A stretch of DNA of 64,000 bases from Streptomyces sp. NBC_00247 (GTDB lineage Bacteria > Actinomycetota > Actinomycetes > Streptomycetales > Streptomycetaceae): contig NZ_CP108093.1 of the NCBI RefSeq assembly GCF_036188265.1, positions 1,302,001-1,366,000 of the forward strand, in the 5' to 3' direction. Each line of letters begins with the position of its first letter. Positions within the stretch are counted from its first letter, which is position 1. The position numbers and the translations under genes were made by a program. The notes beneath the pieces were generated by a model. The model was not told the origin of the DNA and did not search any database. It saw nothing but the letters and a program-made list of their open reading frames with translations. Below, in pieces: positions 51,949 to 61,978 of this stretch.

Positions 51949-54081
51949 TCAGGCGTCGATGCGCGAGCGGTCCAGGGTCGCCGCCGAGCTCGTGATGAAC
52001 TCCTTGCGGGGCGCGACCTCGTTGCCCATCAGCAGGTCGAAGACCTTCTCCGCAGACTCCAGATCGCCGATGTTGATCCGTCGCAGGGTCCGGAAGCGGG
52101 GGTCCATCGTGGTCTCGGCCAGCTGGTCGGCGTCCATCTCGCCCAGGCCCTTGTACCGCTGGATGGAGTCCTTGAATCGGGTGTTCTTGCGCCGCAGGTC
52201 CACCAGCGTCTGGCGCAGTTCACCGTCCGAGTACGTGTAGATGTACTTGTCCTGGCCCTTCTTCGGCTGGACCAGCTCGATGCGGTGCAGCGGAGGCACC
52301 GCGGCGAAGACCCGGCCCGCTTCCACCATCGGCCGCATGTACCGCTGGAAGAGCGTGAGCAGCAGGATACGGATGTGCGCGCCGTCGACATCGGCGTCCA
52401 CCAGCAAAACGATCTTGCCGTAGCGGGCGGCGTCGATATCGAAGGTCCGGCCCGACCCCGCCCCTATGACCTGGATGATCGCCCCGCATTCGGCGTTCTT
52501 CAGCATGTCCGAGACGGACGCCTTCTGCACGTTCAGGATCTTGCCGCGGATGGGCAGCAGCGCCTGGAACTCGCTGTTGCGCGCGAGCTTGGCCGTGCCG
52601 AGGGCCGAGTCCCCCTCGACGATGAAGAGCTCGCTGCGCTCCACGTCGTCGCTGCGGCAGTCGGCGAGCTTCGCCGGCAGGGAGGAGGACTCCAGGGCCG
52701 TCTTGCGACGCTGGGCGTCCTTGTGCTGACGCGCGGCGATGCGGGTGCGGGCGGCGGCCACCGCCTTGTCGAGCACTGCCCGGGCCTGCGCCTTGGCGTC
52801 GCGCTTGGTCGACGTCAGGAAGGCCTTGAGCTCCTTGGCCACCACGTTGGCGACGATCCGGTTGGCCGCCGAGGTACCGAGCACCTCCTTGGTCTGCCCC
52901 TCGAACTGGGGCTCGGCGAGCCGGACGGTGACGACCGCCGTGAGGCCCTCCAGGGCGTCGTCCTTGACGACGTCGTCCTCGGCGACCCGGAGCAGTTTGG
53001 CCGAACGCAGTGCCTCGTTGACCGTACGGGTCAGCGAGCGTTCGAATCCGGCCACGTGGGTGCCGCCCTTGGGGGTGGCGATGATGTTCACGAAGGACTT
53101 GACCACGGTGTCATAGCCGGTGCCCCAGCGCAGCGCGATGTCGACGCCCAGCTCGCGGGTGACCTCCGTCGGGGTCATGTGCCCACGCTCGTCGAGGACC
53201 GGGACGGTCTCCTTGAAGGTGCCCTGTCCGGTCAGCCGCTGCACGTCGCAGACGGCCTTGTCCTGGGCGAGGTACTCGCAGAACTCGCTGATGCCGCCGT
53301 CGAAGCGGAACGTCTCCTCCGTCTTGCCCTCGCCGTTCAGGCCACGCTCGTCGCGCACGACGATGGTGAGTCCGTTCACGAGGAAGGCCGTCTGGCGGGC
53401 GCGCTGGTACAGCGTCTCAAGGTCGAGCTTGGCGTCCTTGAGGAAGATCTGCCGGTCCGCCCAGTACCTGATCCTGGTACCGGTGCGGGCCTTGGGCACC
53501 CGCTTGGTCTTGCGGAGCCCGTTGTCCGGGTCGAAGGGGCTGTCCGGCCCCTGCTCGACGAACGCACCCGGCACCCCGCGCCGGAAGCTGATGGAGTGGG
53601 TGGAGCTGTTCCGGTCGACCTCCACGTCGAGGCGCGCGGAGAGCGCGTTGACGACCGAGGCGCCGACGCCGTGGAGGCCGCCGGAGGCTGCGTACGAGCC
53701 ACCGCCGAACTTGCCGCCGGCGTGGAGCTTGGTCATGACGACCTCCACGCCGGAGAGCCCGGTCTTGGGCTCGACGTCGACGGGAATGCCACGGCCGTTG
53801 TCGCGCACCTCGACCGAGGAGTCGTCGTGGAGGATCACTTCGATGTGGTCGCAGTACCCACCGAGGGCTTCGTCGACCGAGTTGTCGATGATCTCCCAGA
53901 GGCAGTGCATGAGGCCGCGGCTGTCGGTCGACCCGATGTACATGCCGGGACGCTTGCGGACGGCCTCCAGCCCTTCGAGGACGAGAAGGTGCCGCGCGGT
54001 GTAGTTGGAGCTGTCCCTGTCGACGACGCCGCCGGCTCCGGTCAGCAGCGCAGTGGACGGCACGGACGTATCGGCGGTCAC
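51949..54081 (-). CDS. parE: DNA topoisomerase IV subunit B (GyrB-like)
   Basis: 710-residue ATPase subunit partnering ParC. GHKL motifs: WEIIDNSVDEALGG, DNGRGIP, GASVVNALS after GGLHGVG, and a QTK-like EGQTKEVLG; TOPRIM metal motifs LFIVEGDSALGTA and LLVDADVDGAHIR; final PTRFRTLRRI-like RFRTLRRINIGD. GTG at 54081 with GAGGAG eight bases upstream. Length matches actinobacterial ParE. The 5' gap toward the DUF7455 gene is about 445 bp. Confidence 0.92.
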   Translation of the reverse strand: MTADTSVPSTALLTGAGGVVDRDSSNYTARHLLVLEGLEAVRKRPGMYIGSTDSRGLMHCLWEIIDNSVDEALGGYCDHIEVILHDDSSVEVRDNGRGIPVDVEPKTGLSGVEVVMTKLHAGGKFGGGSYAASGGLHGVGASVVNALSARLDVEVDRNSSTHSISFRRGVPGAFVEQGPDSPFDPDNGLRKTKRVPKARTGTRIRYWADRQIFLKDAKLDLETLYQRARQTAFLVNGLTIVVRDERGLNGEGKTEETFRFDGGISEFCEYLAQDKAVCDVQRLTGQGTFKETVPVLDERGHMTPTEVTRELGVDIALRWGTGYDTVVKSFVNIIATPKGGTHVAGFERSLTRTVNEALRSAKLLRVAEDDVVKDDALEGLTAVVTVRLAEPQFEGQTKEVLGTSAANRIVANVVAKELKAFLTSTKRDAKAQARAVLDKAVAAARTRIAARQHKDAQRRKTALESSSLPAKLADCRSDDVERSELFIVEGDSALGTAKLARNSEFQALLPIRGKILNVQKASVSDMLKNAECGAIIQVIGAGSGRTFDIDAARYGKIVLLVDADVDGAHIRILLLTLFQRYMRPMVEAGRVFAAVPPLHRIELVQPKKGQDKYIYTYSDGELRQTLVDLRRKNTRFKDSIQRYKGLGEMDADQLAETTMDPRFRTLRRINIGDLESAEKVFDLLMGNEVAPRKEFITSSAATLDRSRIDA

Positions 54082-54526
54082 GCGGTTCGCTCCTCGCTGA
54101 ATTTCAATGGGGGCCCGTTTGGGTATCGGGTGCGGCCGTGGTGGCCGCTGAAAGCCTACCGAGGCCTGGTAGAGCGGTTGTCACGCCACCCTCGGGGAAT
54201 CATCATGCTAGTCGAGCCCCCCAACAGATCGCATGGATGTTCGATCATCCCTCGGAGTGACGTGCACATCACGTTCCTTTTGAGGCATGAACCATTTAGG
54301 CTCCGGGCACGTCCTCATGAACAACCGGCAAGCCGGCCGGAGGACCGACCCGACACCAGCAACGCGAAACCGTAGCGCTCCGCAATACGGCACATTCGCC
54401 GCCAACCGTCGGCAGCCCAGCCACCTGAAGAGAAGTTTTCGAAGAAATGCCACGAGCGGGAACGTTTTCGGCCTGGTTGGATGTTGACCCTGGTACGACA
54501 GCTCGTCGAGCTAGAGAAGAGGCGAC
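54082..54526. other. Divergent intergenic region, parE / DUF7455 gene
   Basis: About 445 bp holding both promoters. It is the least GC-rich non-coding block in this part of the window. A minus-strand or plus-strand promoter cannot be placed safely; near the DUF7455 start is TTGACC (54485-54490) but with no well-spaced -10. No gene seen. Confidence 0.4.
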
Positions 54527-54760
54527 GTGACTACTGTTCTGACCCCCGCGAGCCCGCTGACCGCAGCAGACCGCTGTGACCGTTGCGGCGCCCAGGCCTA
54601 CCTGCGCGTCGTCCTCACCAGCGGCGGTGAACTGCTCTTCTGTGCCCACCACGGGCGCAAGTTCGAGCCGGAACTCAAGAAGATCGCCGCGGAAATACAG
54701 GATGAGACGGATCGGCTCACCGCCGTACAGGCCGGTGCCGCCGACGAGGCACAACACTGA
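54527..54760 (+). CDS. DUF7455 small zinc-ribbon protein
   Basis: 77 residues. Two Cys pairs expected for a zinc ribbon: CDRCG (residues 17-21) and LLFCAHHGRKF, with a helical acidic C-terminus. GTG at 54527 with AGAAGAGG upstream. Actinobacteria carry this gene beside hrdB or topoisomerase IV genes. Function unknown; hairpin follows. Confidence 0.85.
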   Translation: MTTVLTPASPLTAADRCDRCGAQAYLRVVLTSGGELLFCAHHGRKFEPELKKIAAEIQDETDRLTAVQAGAADEAQH

Positions 54761-54805
54761 CACCTCGCATCCACGACGAGCGATGGGCCGGTCTCCGACC
54801 GTCCG

Positions 54806-54839
54806 ACGGGCGGCTTCCCCGGTAGGGGAGGCCGCCCGT
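54806..54839 (+). terminator. Terminator after the DUF7455 gene
   Basis: Stem ACGGGCGGC-TTCCCC / GGGGAGGCCGCCCGT with one bulge and a 4-nt loop GGTA, followed by TT. Confidence 0.8.
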
Positions 54840-54899
54840 TCTCATGTGCTCCGTCCCGCCGTGGGGCGAGTCCAGGGGTGGGGTGGAGGTGTGAGGTTC

Positions 54900-55727
54900 T
54901 CAGATCCTGCCGGCCGCCCACGCGACCGCGGCGGAGACCCGGGTGTAGACCCCCGGGCTGTCCGCGCGTGCGCAGCCGTTGCCCCACGAGACCAGGCCGA
55001 TGAGACGCCCCTCGACCACCAGTGGCCCTCCGCTGTCGCCCTGACACGCGTCGTAACCGCCATCGGGGTTACCGGCACAGACCATCGACGAGGCGTCGTA
55101 CGACCCGCGTGAGCCGCCCGGGTAGGCGAGGTCGCACGCCTCGTCCGACAGAACCTGTACCGAGGCCGCCCGCAGCGTCGACGCGTACGTCCCGTACCCC
55201 GTCGTGTCGCCCCACCCGTAGACGAGCGCCTGCCCGCCCGCGAGGTAGGCGGTGTCACCTTCCCGGGCGACCGGAATCGAACTTTTTTCCGGAAGCGCTT
55301 CGGTCAGCGTCAGCACGGCTGCGTCGCCCACGTTGGTACTGGGGTTGTACGAGGGATTGACCCACGCCTCCTTCACCGGGATCTCCCGCCCTCCGGTACC
55401 GCGCAGATCGTCCCGCTCCGCAATGATCCGCAGGTCCGGCACGTCGGCCACCTCCCCCCCGAGCACGTCGGAGCCGAGGCAGTGGGCTGCGGTCAGCACC
55501 TTGGTGGGAGCGACCACCACCGCCCCGCAGAACTGCCCGCCGCGCGATTCCCCGAACAGGGCGCGGCTCGACAGAGCCACCACCCACGGGCTGTCCACCA
55601 CGCTGGCGGGCTCTCCTCCGATGATGATGCTGTCGGTCGCGGCGGACGCCGGGGACCCGGCCGCCAGGGCGGTGGCCGCCGTCAGCGCCACCGCCCCGGT
55701 CAAGGCGCGAGCGAACCTGTGGAACAT
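54900..55727 (-). CDS. Secreted trypsin-like serine protease (S1)
   Basis: 275-residue secreted protease. Signal peptide about 1-30 ([23 protein letters not shown]), then the mature IIGGEPASV start, catalytic His in LTAAHC, Asp in [10 protein letters not shown], Ser in GDSGGPLV; the specificity pocket Asp is six residues before the Ser ([10 protein letters not shown]), giving trypsin-like Arg/Lys preference. Six cysteines pair as in S. griseus trypsin. ATG at 55727 with AGGAG upstream; the frame extends 10 codons further. Convergent with the DUF7455 gene, downstream of hrdB. Confidence 0.93.
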   Translation of the reverse strand: MFHRFARALTGAVALTAATALAAGSPASAATDSIIIGGEPASVVDSPWVVALSSRALFGESRGGQFCGAVVVAPTKVLTAAHCLGSDVLGGEVADVPDLRIIAERDDLRGTGGREIPVKEAWVNPSYNPSTNVGDAAVLTLTEALPEKSSIPVAREGDTAYLAGGQALVYGWGDTTGYGTYASTLRAASVQVLSDEACDLAYPGGSRGSYDASSMVCAGNPDGGYDACQGDSGGPLVVEGRLIGLVSWGNGCARADSPGVYTRVSAAVAWAAGRI

Positions 55728-55800
55728 GGACACTCCTGACTCCGAGGTGGATATCACCTACTCAGAGTCATTCAGTCCGAAGCGGCCCGCACCCCCAAAG

Positions 55801-55852
55801 AGATCGGGCCGGGGGCCCGGAACCGAGTGGTTCCGGGCCCCCGGCCCGATCT
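55801..55852 (-). terminator. Very strong 24-bp hairpin between hrdB and protease gene
   Basis: Perfect 24-bp inverted repeat (arms 55801-55824 and 55829-55852) with loop GAGT. Placed downstream of the hrdB stop (leftward) and upstream of the protease promoter, it should terminate hrdB transcription. Confidence 0.85.
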
Positions 55853-55863
55853 GGGACCGGTCG

Positions 55864-55939
55864 GCCTAGATCGTGTTGTGAAAGTCCCGCCCGTCCGGCG
55901 ACGCCCTCCGGGCGGACAGCGCTACTTTCAGGGCACGGC

Positions 55940-55943
<4 letters not shown>
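55864..55943. repeat. Imperfect 35-bp inverted repeat overlapping the hrdB stop
   Basis: Left half GGCCTAGATCGTGTTGTGAAAGT, right half reading inward CTAGGCCGTGCCCTGAAAGT, with GCCCGTCCGG / CCGGGCGGAC inner arms. The right half includes the hrdB stop codon. Resembles the ends of small mobile elements (MITE-like) but could be a second terminator. Confidence 0.5.
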
Positions 55944-57481
<1,538 letters not shown>

Positions 57482-57801
57482 GAACAACCTCTCGGAACGA
57501 TGGAAACGGCTTCCGGCCCCGCCCTGGAGGGCTGGAACCGACGTCCGTCGACTGGAGTGTCGCCGACGGCGCGGGCTTGGCCTGGGATCTGCACAGCGCG
57601 CCGAATGGCTGCTGTATTCCTTCCGCGGCGGTCACCTCTTAGGTCATCGCATTGTTTCGAGGAGTGTTACGCCCAATCCGCGTGGCCCGAGTCACACCTC
57701 ATTTGCGACGAACACTGCCAGGTACGACATCCCTCCACAATTGTGCCGCCGGACCGCACGGTCCGGCGGCACAGGGTGCGTGTACCCCGGCCGTACCGCT
57801 C
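57482..57801 (-). other. hrdB promoter region
   Basis: About 320 bp between the whiH stop and hrdB start, less GC-rich near its middle. It must hold the hrdB promoters (vegetative and possibly sigma-R). I could not fix a -35/-10 pair; a GGAAT at 57617-57621 (minus) lacks the GTT partner at the sigma-R distance. Confidence 0.4.
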
Positions 57802-58689
57802 TCAGTGCTCGCGCGGAGCCGGAACCACTCGCTCCACCTCGGGGTGAACGACGACGAGGAGCTGCCGCATGGCCGATTCGGCACCGGCCTCGTCACCCGC
57901 GGCAAGGGCGTCCGCGATCCTGGCGTGCTGGCCGACCGAAGCCTCGCTCGGCCGGTCGCACCCGGTGACCGGACTGCCGGAGACGTGGAGAGCGGAGGAC
58001 ACGATGCCGGAGAGATGGTCGAGCATCCGGTTACCGGCGGCCTGGATCAGCAGGGCGTGGAACTCCGCGTCGGCACGGGAGAAGGTGACTGCGTCCCCCT
58101 GCCCCAGCGCGTGTCCCATGATCTCGACCATGTCGCCGAGCCGTTGCTGAACGTCCTCCCGGCCATGCCCGGCGGCGAGCCTTGCCGCGAGCGGCTCGAT
58201 CGTCCACCGCAGCTCCGCCAGCTCGCGGCGCTGGTCGTCGCGCTGAGGGCCGAAGGCGCGCCATTCGATGATGTCGGGGTCGAGCAGGTTCCAGTCGCTC
58301 ACCGGGCGCACCCGAGTCCCCACGTTGGGTCGGGCGCTGACAAGCCCCTTCGCTTCGAGGACGCGCAGGGACTCGCGCACGACGGTACGGGAGACCTCGA
58401 ATCGCTGCCCGATCTCTTCGGGAACGAGCGGGCGGTCCGCACCGAGGTCACCCGAAACGATCATCTGACCGAGTTGCTGGACGAGTTGACCGTGCAAGCC
58501 TCGGCCACGGCTTGCCGACCCCCGGCGGCCGGTGCGCCCCAGCTCGGATTCCGAGCCGCCCCAGGACCGCAGCGGCGCACGGTCGCCGGCCGGCTCCGAG
58601 TATGGGTAACGGTCGAGATCGCCCGGGCCGGCGAGGCCGGAATCGGCGGAGCGGGCGGTGGTCATCATGGTGTGCGCAAGGGTACTCAC
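57802..58689 (-). CDS. whiH: WhiH, GntR-family sporulation regulator
   Basis: 295-residue regulator needed for sporulation septation in aerial hyphae, transcribed by sigma-WhiG. N-terminal 60 residues are variable; HTH about 70-135 (GLHGQLVQQLGQMIVSGDLGADRPLVPEEIGQRFEVSRTVVRESLRVLEAKGLVSARP) and FCD domain about 150-280 (WNLLDPDIIEWRAF, FSRADAEFHALLIQAAGNRML). GTG at 58689; the first ATG codons at 58668 are an alternative. Position beside hrdB and sequence match S. coelicolor WhiH. The promoter (next entry) is so close to the GTG that the mRNA may be leaderless or start at the ATG. Confidence 0.9.
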   Translation of the reverse strand: MSTLAHTMMTTARSADSGLAGPGDLDRYPYSEPAGDRAPLRSWGGSESELGRTGRRGSASRGRGLHGQLVQQLGQMIVSGDLGADRPLVPEEIGQRFEVSRTVVRESLRVLEAKGLVSARPNVGTRVRPVSDWNLLDPDIIEWRAFGPQRDDQRRELAELRWTIEPLAARLAAGHGREDVQQRLGDMVEIMGHALGQGDAVTFSRADAEFHALLIQAAGNRMLDHLSGIVSSALHVSGSPVTGCDRPSEASVGQHARIADALAAGDEAGAESAMRQLLVVVHPEVERVVPAPREH

Positions 58690-58696
58690 GCATCAT

Positions 58697-58724
58697 TTGT
58701 CGGCCTGGCTCGCGCACCCCTTGA
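58697..58724 (-). promoter_or_regulatory. Sigma-WhiG-type promoter of whiH
   Basis: Minus strand TCAA (58724-58721), 16-bp spacer, GCCGACAA (58704-58697): close to the sigma-WhiG/FliA consensus TAAA-N15/16-GCCGATAA. The predicted start of transcription is about 58690, right at the whiH GTG. Confidence 0.75.
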
Positions 58725-58850
58725 GGTCTTTGCTGAAAAGCACACGAAAGGGTGATCGTCGCTGACGCCGCAATTGACGCTTTATCGTCTCAATTCGGTC
58801 AAGGTGGGCCGCGCTTGACGTTCGCCGCCCGGCCTTCGGCTCCCTCATGA

Positions 58851-60575
58851 TCACCAACGTGCCCTGTTCCGCAAGGCGGTGCCCGCGTAGGCGCACACCA
58901 GAGCCCCCAGCGAAACGAGAAGCGCCAGGCCGACGGGCTGGGCGAGGATCCGGCCGGCCGCCAGCAACCACCGGTCCGGTCCCGGCGGGATGTCGAGCCA
59001 GGCCAGTCCGCGCAGGCGGGCGGGAAGACCGGTCAGCGCGTGCGCGGCGGGGCCGGCGAACACCTTCTGCAACAGCGGCATCACGAGCACCGGGACGGCG
59101 AGCACGGCCGCCACTCCCGCACCGGCCACCCTGAAGATTCCCGCGGCGAGCAGCCCCGCCCAGGCGCAGCCGACGGCCAGAGCGGCCCAACTCACCGCCA
59201 GCAATGCCGCGTTCCCGGGAACCGCGGCCACCTCTTCCCCGTAGAAGAGGCGGAGCAACTGGATGTCGCAGACCACGACGAGGAGCGACAGAACGGTCAC
59301 CGCCGCCCCGGTGACGAGCAGCTTCGCCACGAGCAGACCGAGCCGCCTCGGCACCGTCCCCCTGCTCGCCGCGAGAGCCGGGTAGCGGAATTCGTCGCCG
59401 TAGGAGAGTGCCCCCAACAGGCCTGCCCCGAGCGCTGCCGGAGGGAGCGGCAGCAGCGTCGGCCAGCCTGCGAGCAGATGCGACTGCGAGACTCCTCCGA
59501 CACGCGCCAGCAGCACCGAGGCGGCCGCCGACGCGATCACGACCACTGCCATGATCAACGGCGTTGTCGTCACCCCCAGCATGCGCCTCACCTCGTACCG
59601 CATCGGGCGGAGCGGACCCCGCGGAGGGCGCACGGTGATCGGCGGGGGCAGTTCCGAGAGCGCCGCCGCGGAGGCGAGCGCGGGTGCGGGAGGCGCGGGA
59701 GGGCCCGCGTCGCCGAGTTCGTCGGCGAGCCGGTGCAGGGGAATGTCGTACCGGAACGCGGCGTCCCCGATCTCCGCGCAGTTGCTGCCGTACACCGACA
59801 GGCGTGTCCCCTCCTCGGCCACGATCTCCACGGACCGGCGCGCGTCCCGGGCTTCCCGGCCGACGACTGCCGCGAGTCGGGCGGCGTGCGGGGACTGTAC
59901 GACGACGCGGGGGCGCAGTCTGGTACGGGCGAAGTCGGCGACCTCCTGGTCGGCCACGAGCCTGCCGTCGCCGATGGTGACGACGCGGTCCGCCGAGCGG
60001 ATGGCCTCCTTGGGGTCGCAGGTGGTCCACAGCACCGTGCCCCCCTGGGCCGCGTGCGCGCGCATCAGCCCGTACAACCAGCCGCTCTCGTGGGAGGAAA
60101 GCCCGTCGGTGGGATCGTCGAGCAGCAGCGTGTGCGGGTCGCCCAACAGGGCTGCGGCGAGCCCCAGTCTGCGGTCCATCCCGACGGAGAGCCCGCCGAT
60201 GCGCTGGTCGCCGAGCCCGGAGAGACCCACGACATCGAGCATCTCGTCGGCGCGCGACAAGGGAGCCCCGGCGGCGGCGCAGAGCATGCGCAACTGCCCC
60301 CGCGCGGTCCGCGCAGGATGCCCCGGTACATCTCCGAGGAGCACGCCCACTTCCCGCGGCGGATGGCCGATCCGGTGCAGCGGACGCCCTCTGAAGTAGG
60401 TGACTCCGCGCCCGGGGTCCAGTTCGAGCATGAGGCGCAGGGCCGTCGTCTTTCCGGCGCCCGGGACGCCGAGAAGCGCGGTGACACGGCCCGAGCGGGC
60501 CTCGAAGGTGAGATCGTCCACCGCGGGCGGCAGGTCGCGGCGGCGGGCACTGGTCAGTCCGATGGCCTGGAGCAT
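58851..60575 (-). CDS. One-chain ABC transporter (ATPase plus permease) with altered motifs
   Basis: 574 residues. N-terminal ATPase domain 1-230: Walker A GVPGAGKTT (36-44) intact; signature is LSVGM (129-133) instead of LSGGQ; Walker B ends LLLDDP with Asp154 where the catalytic Glu normally sits; at the switch position TTC rather than His (184-186). C-terminal half has about 6-7 helices (345-565). So it may hydrolyse ATP poorly. Lies directly upstream of whiH on the same strand; Streptomyces commonly carry an ABC gene here. ATG at 60575. Confidence 0.85.
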   Translation of the reverse strand: MLQAIGLTSARRRDLPPAVDDLTFEARSGRVTALLGVPGAGKTTALRLMLELDPGRGVTYFRGRPLHRIGHPPREVGVLLGDVPGHPARTARGQLRMLCAAAGAPLSRADEMLDVVGLSGLGDQRIGGLSVGMDRRLGLAAALLGDPHTLLLDDPTDGLSSHESGWLYGLMRAHAAQGGTVLWTTCDPKEAIRSADRVVTIGDGRLVADQEVADFARTRLRPRVVVQSPHAARLAAVVGREARDARRSVEIVAEEGTRLSVYGSNCAEIGDAAFRYDIPLHRLADELGDAGPPAPPAPALASAAALSELPPPITVRPPRGPLRPMRYEVRRMLGVTTTPLIMAVVVIASAAASVLLARVGGVSQSHLLAGWPTLLPLPPAALGAGLLGALSYGDEFRYPALAASRGTVPRRLGLLVAKLLVTGAAVTVLSLLVVVCDIQLLRLFYGEEVAAVPGNAALLAVSWAALAVGCAWAGLLAAGIFRVAGAGVAAVLAVPVLVMPLLQKVFAGPAAHALTGLPARLRGLAWLDIPPGPDRWLLAAGRILAQPVGLALLVSLGALVCAYAGTALRNRARW

Positions 60576-60709
60576 CGCTTCTCTCGCGGAAGGTATGACC
60601 GCTCGGCGGCAGGGAGCGTGCGTACCTCAGCAACATAACGCGACATTTACGACTTTTGGTGCAGCAAGGAGTCTACGAGTGTTCCGCGCTCACGGACTCG
60701 GGAAACCAC

Positions 60710-60750
60710 GGGGCACCGCGGGGGCACCGCGGGGCACCGCGGGGCACCGC
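60710..60750. repeat. GGGGCACCGC tandem repeat
   Basis: Four copies of GGGGCACCGC (60710-60719, 60721-60730, 60731-60740, 60741-60750), the first separated by one extra G, upstream of the ABC gene. A degraded fifth follows (AGAGCACCGA). Confidence 0.8.
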
Positions 60751-60801
60751 AGAGCACCGATCACGAGATCGCTCACGCGTTCTCCCCGCCGACTACCGGG
60801 G

Positions 60802-61566
60802 TCAGACTTCCGGCCTCAGCATGGGCGGATTGAGGACCGTCGCAGAACCCGCACGGAACAACTGGGCGGGACGGCCGCCCTGTCGTGTGGTCGTGCCTCC
60901 GGAGGGCACCAGAAATCCTGGCGTACCGGTTACCTTGCGGTGGAAGTTCCTCGGGTCCAGGACCACTCCCCACACGGCCTCGTAGACGCGGCGCAGCTCT
61001 CCGACCGTGAACTCCGGCGGGCAGAACGCCGTGGCGAGCGAGGAGTACTCGATCTTGGAACGCGCCCGCTCCACGCCGTCCGCGAGAATACGGGAGTGGT
61101 CGAACGCCAGGGGGGCGGGCGACTCCGCCTCCTGCGCCGTGTCAGCGCCCACGGCCAGAAGGTCGTCCACAGGTGCCCACCGCGCACTGTTGGCGTCCCC
61201 GCCCGCGCGGGGAGCGGGGAGGTCGGGCGAGAGCGCGAGGTGGGCCACGCTGACGACCCTCATGCGTGGGTCACGGGCCGGGGCGCCGTACGTGGCGAGC
61301 TGTTCGAGGTGGGCACCGTTGCCGGCCCCGGAAACGGCCGGATCGTGCGCGCAGAGCCCTGTCTCCTCGACCAGCTCGCGGGCCGCCGCGGCGCCCAGGT
61401 CCTCGTCCGCACGGACGAACCCGCCGGGCAGAGCCCAGCAGCCCTGGAAGGGCGATTCCCCGCGGCGCACGACCAGCGCGCACAGTGCGTGGCGCCGCAC
61501 TGTCAGCACGACCAGGTCGACCGTGACAGCGAAGGGCGGGAAAGTCGACGGGTCGTAGGACGGCAT
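60802..61566 (-). CDS. NUDIX hydrolase fused to a winged helix (NrtR-like regulator)
   Basis: 254 residues. NUDIX domain with an intact box G-x5-E-x7-REL-x-EE-x-GL (residues about 51-73), then a C-terminal winged helix (about 165-235, LATAFCPPEFTVGELRRVYEAVWG, RNFHRKVTGTPGFLVPSG). This architecture is NrtR: an NAD-synthesis repressor sensing ADP-ribose, sometimes with true hydrolase activity. ATG at 61566, a TCGTC-N5-GACGA palindrome is 13 bp upstream. Start chosen at the first ATG with family-like MPSYDPSTFPPFAVTVDLV. Confidence 0.87.
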   Translation of the reverse strand: MPSYDPSTFPPFAVTVDLVVLTVRRHALCALVVRRGESPFQGCWALPGGFVRADEDLGAAAARELVEETGLCAHDPAVSGAGNGAHLEQLATYGAPARDPRMRVVSVAHLALSPDLPAPRAGGDANSARWAPVDDLLAVGADTAQEAESPAPLAFDHSRILADGVERARSKIEYSSLATAFCPPEFTVGELRRVYEAVWGVVLDPRNFHRKVTGTPGFLVPSGGTTTRQGGRPAQLFRAGSATVLNPPMLRPEV

Positions 61567-61978
61567 GCGGTGATCATAGTCGTCTCCCTGACGATAAACA
61601 CTCCATTCCGCAGCGCTTGAAGGCGTATCCCACCGGGACGGGTGCGCGCACGACCACCCGATGCCGATGCCGACGAACATGCCGAAGGGAGCCGAAGGGA
61701 GGTGCGCGCGGCGGTGACGCGGTGGTGCGGTGTGGTCTGACCCCCGGGACAGCGACGCACCCGCCGCGCCGCACTCCCGCCGCAACGCCCCGCTCGCACT
61801 CCAGCCGCCCCGCCCGCTCGCGCTCCAGCCGCCCGTGCCCGGGCGCCGAGGACCGAAGCGCCTGGGCCGAACCGTGCGGGCCGAACCGTGCGGAAGCCGG
61901 AGCAGTGCGGAAACGGAGTCGCGTCGCGAGGGGCCGCGCGGAAGCGCAGCCGTACGGACACGCGGCTCGGATGCCCGC
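61567..61978. other. GC-rich intergenic region
   Basis: About 410 bp between the NUDIX and DUF4192 genes with short direct repeats: two near copies of GCTCGC(A/G)CTCCAGCCGCCC (about 61792-61831) and two of GCCGAACCGTGCGG (about 61867-61894). No gene recognised. Likely decayed or simply non-coding. Confidence 0.5.
61580..61594. promoter_or_regulatory. Palindromic operator candidate of the NUDIX regulator
   Basis: TCGTC-TCCCT-GACGA perfect 5-5-5 inverted repeat 14-28 bp before the ATG, in an unusually AT-rich spot (TATGATCACC, GTTTATC). Good place for autoregulation. Confidence 0.5.

Noticed and set aside
57605..57640. Possible sigma-R promoter (GGAAT) for hrdB
   Set aside because: The GTT at the required 18-19-bp distance is missing, so I do not claim it.
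58693..58848. A 51-codon basic frame between the ABC gene and whiH
   Set aside because: It lies across the sigma-WhiG promoter and lacks a ribosome site; composition looks like chance.
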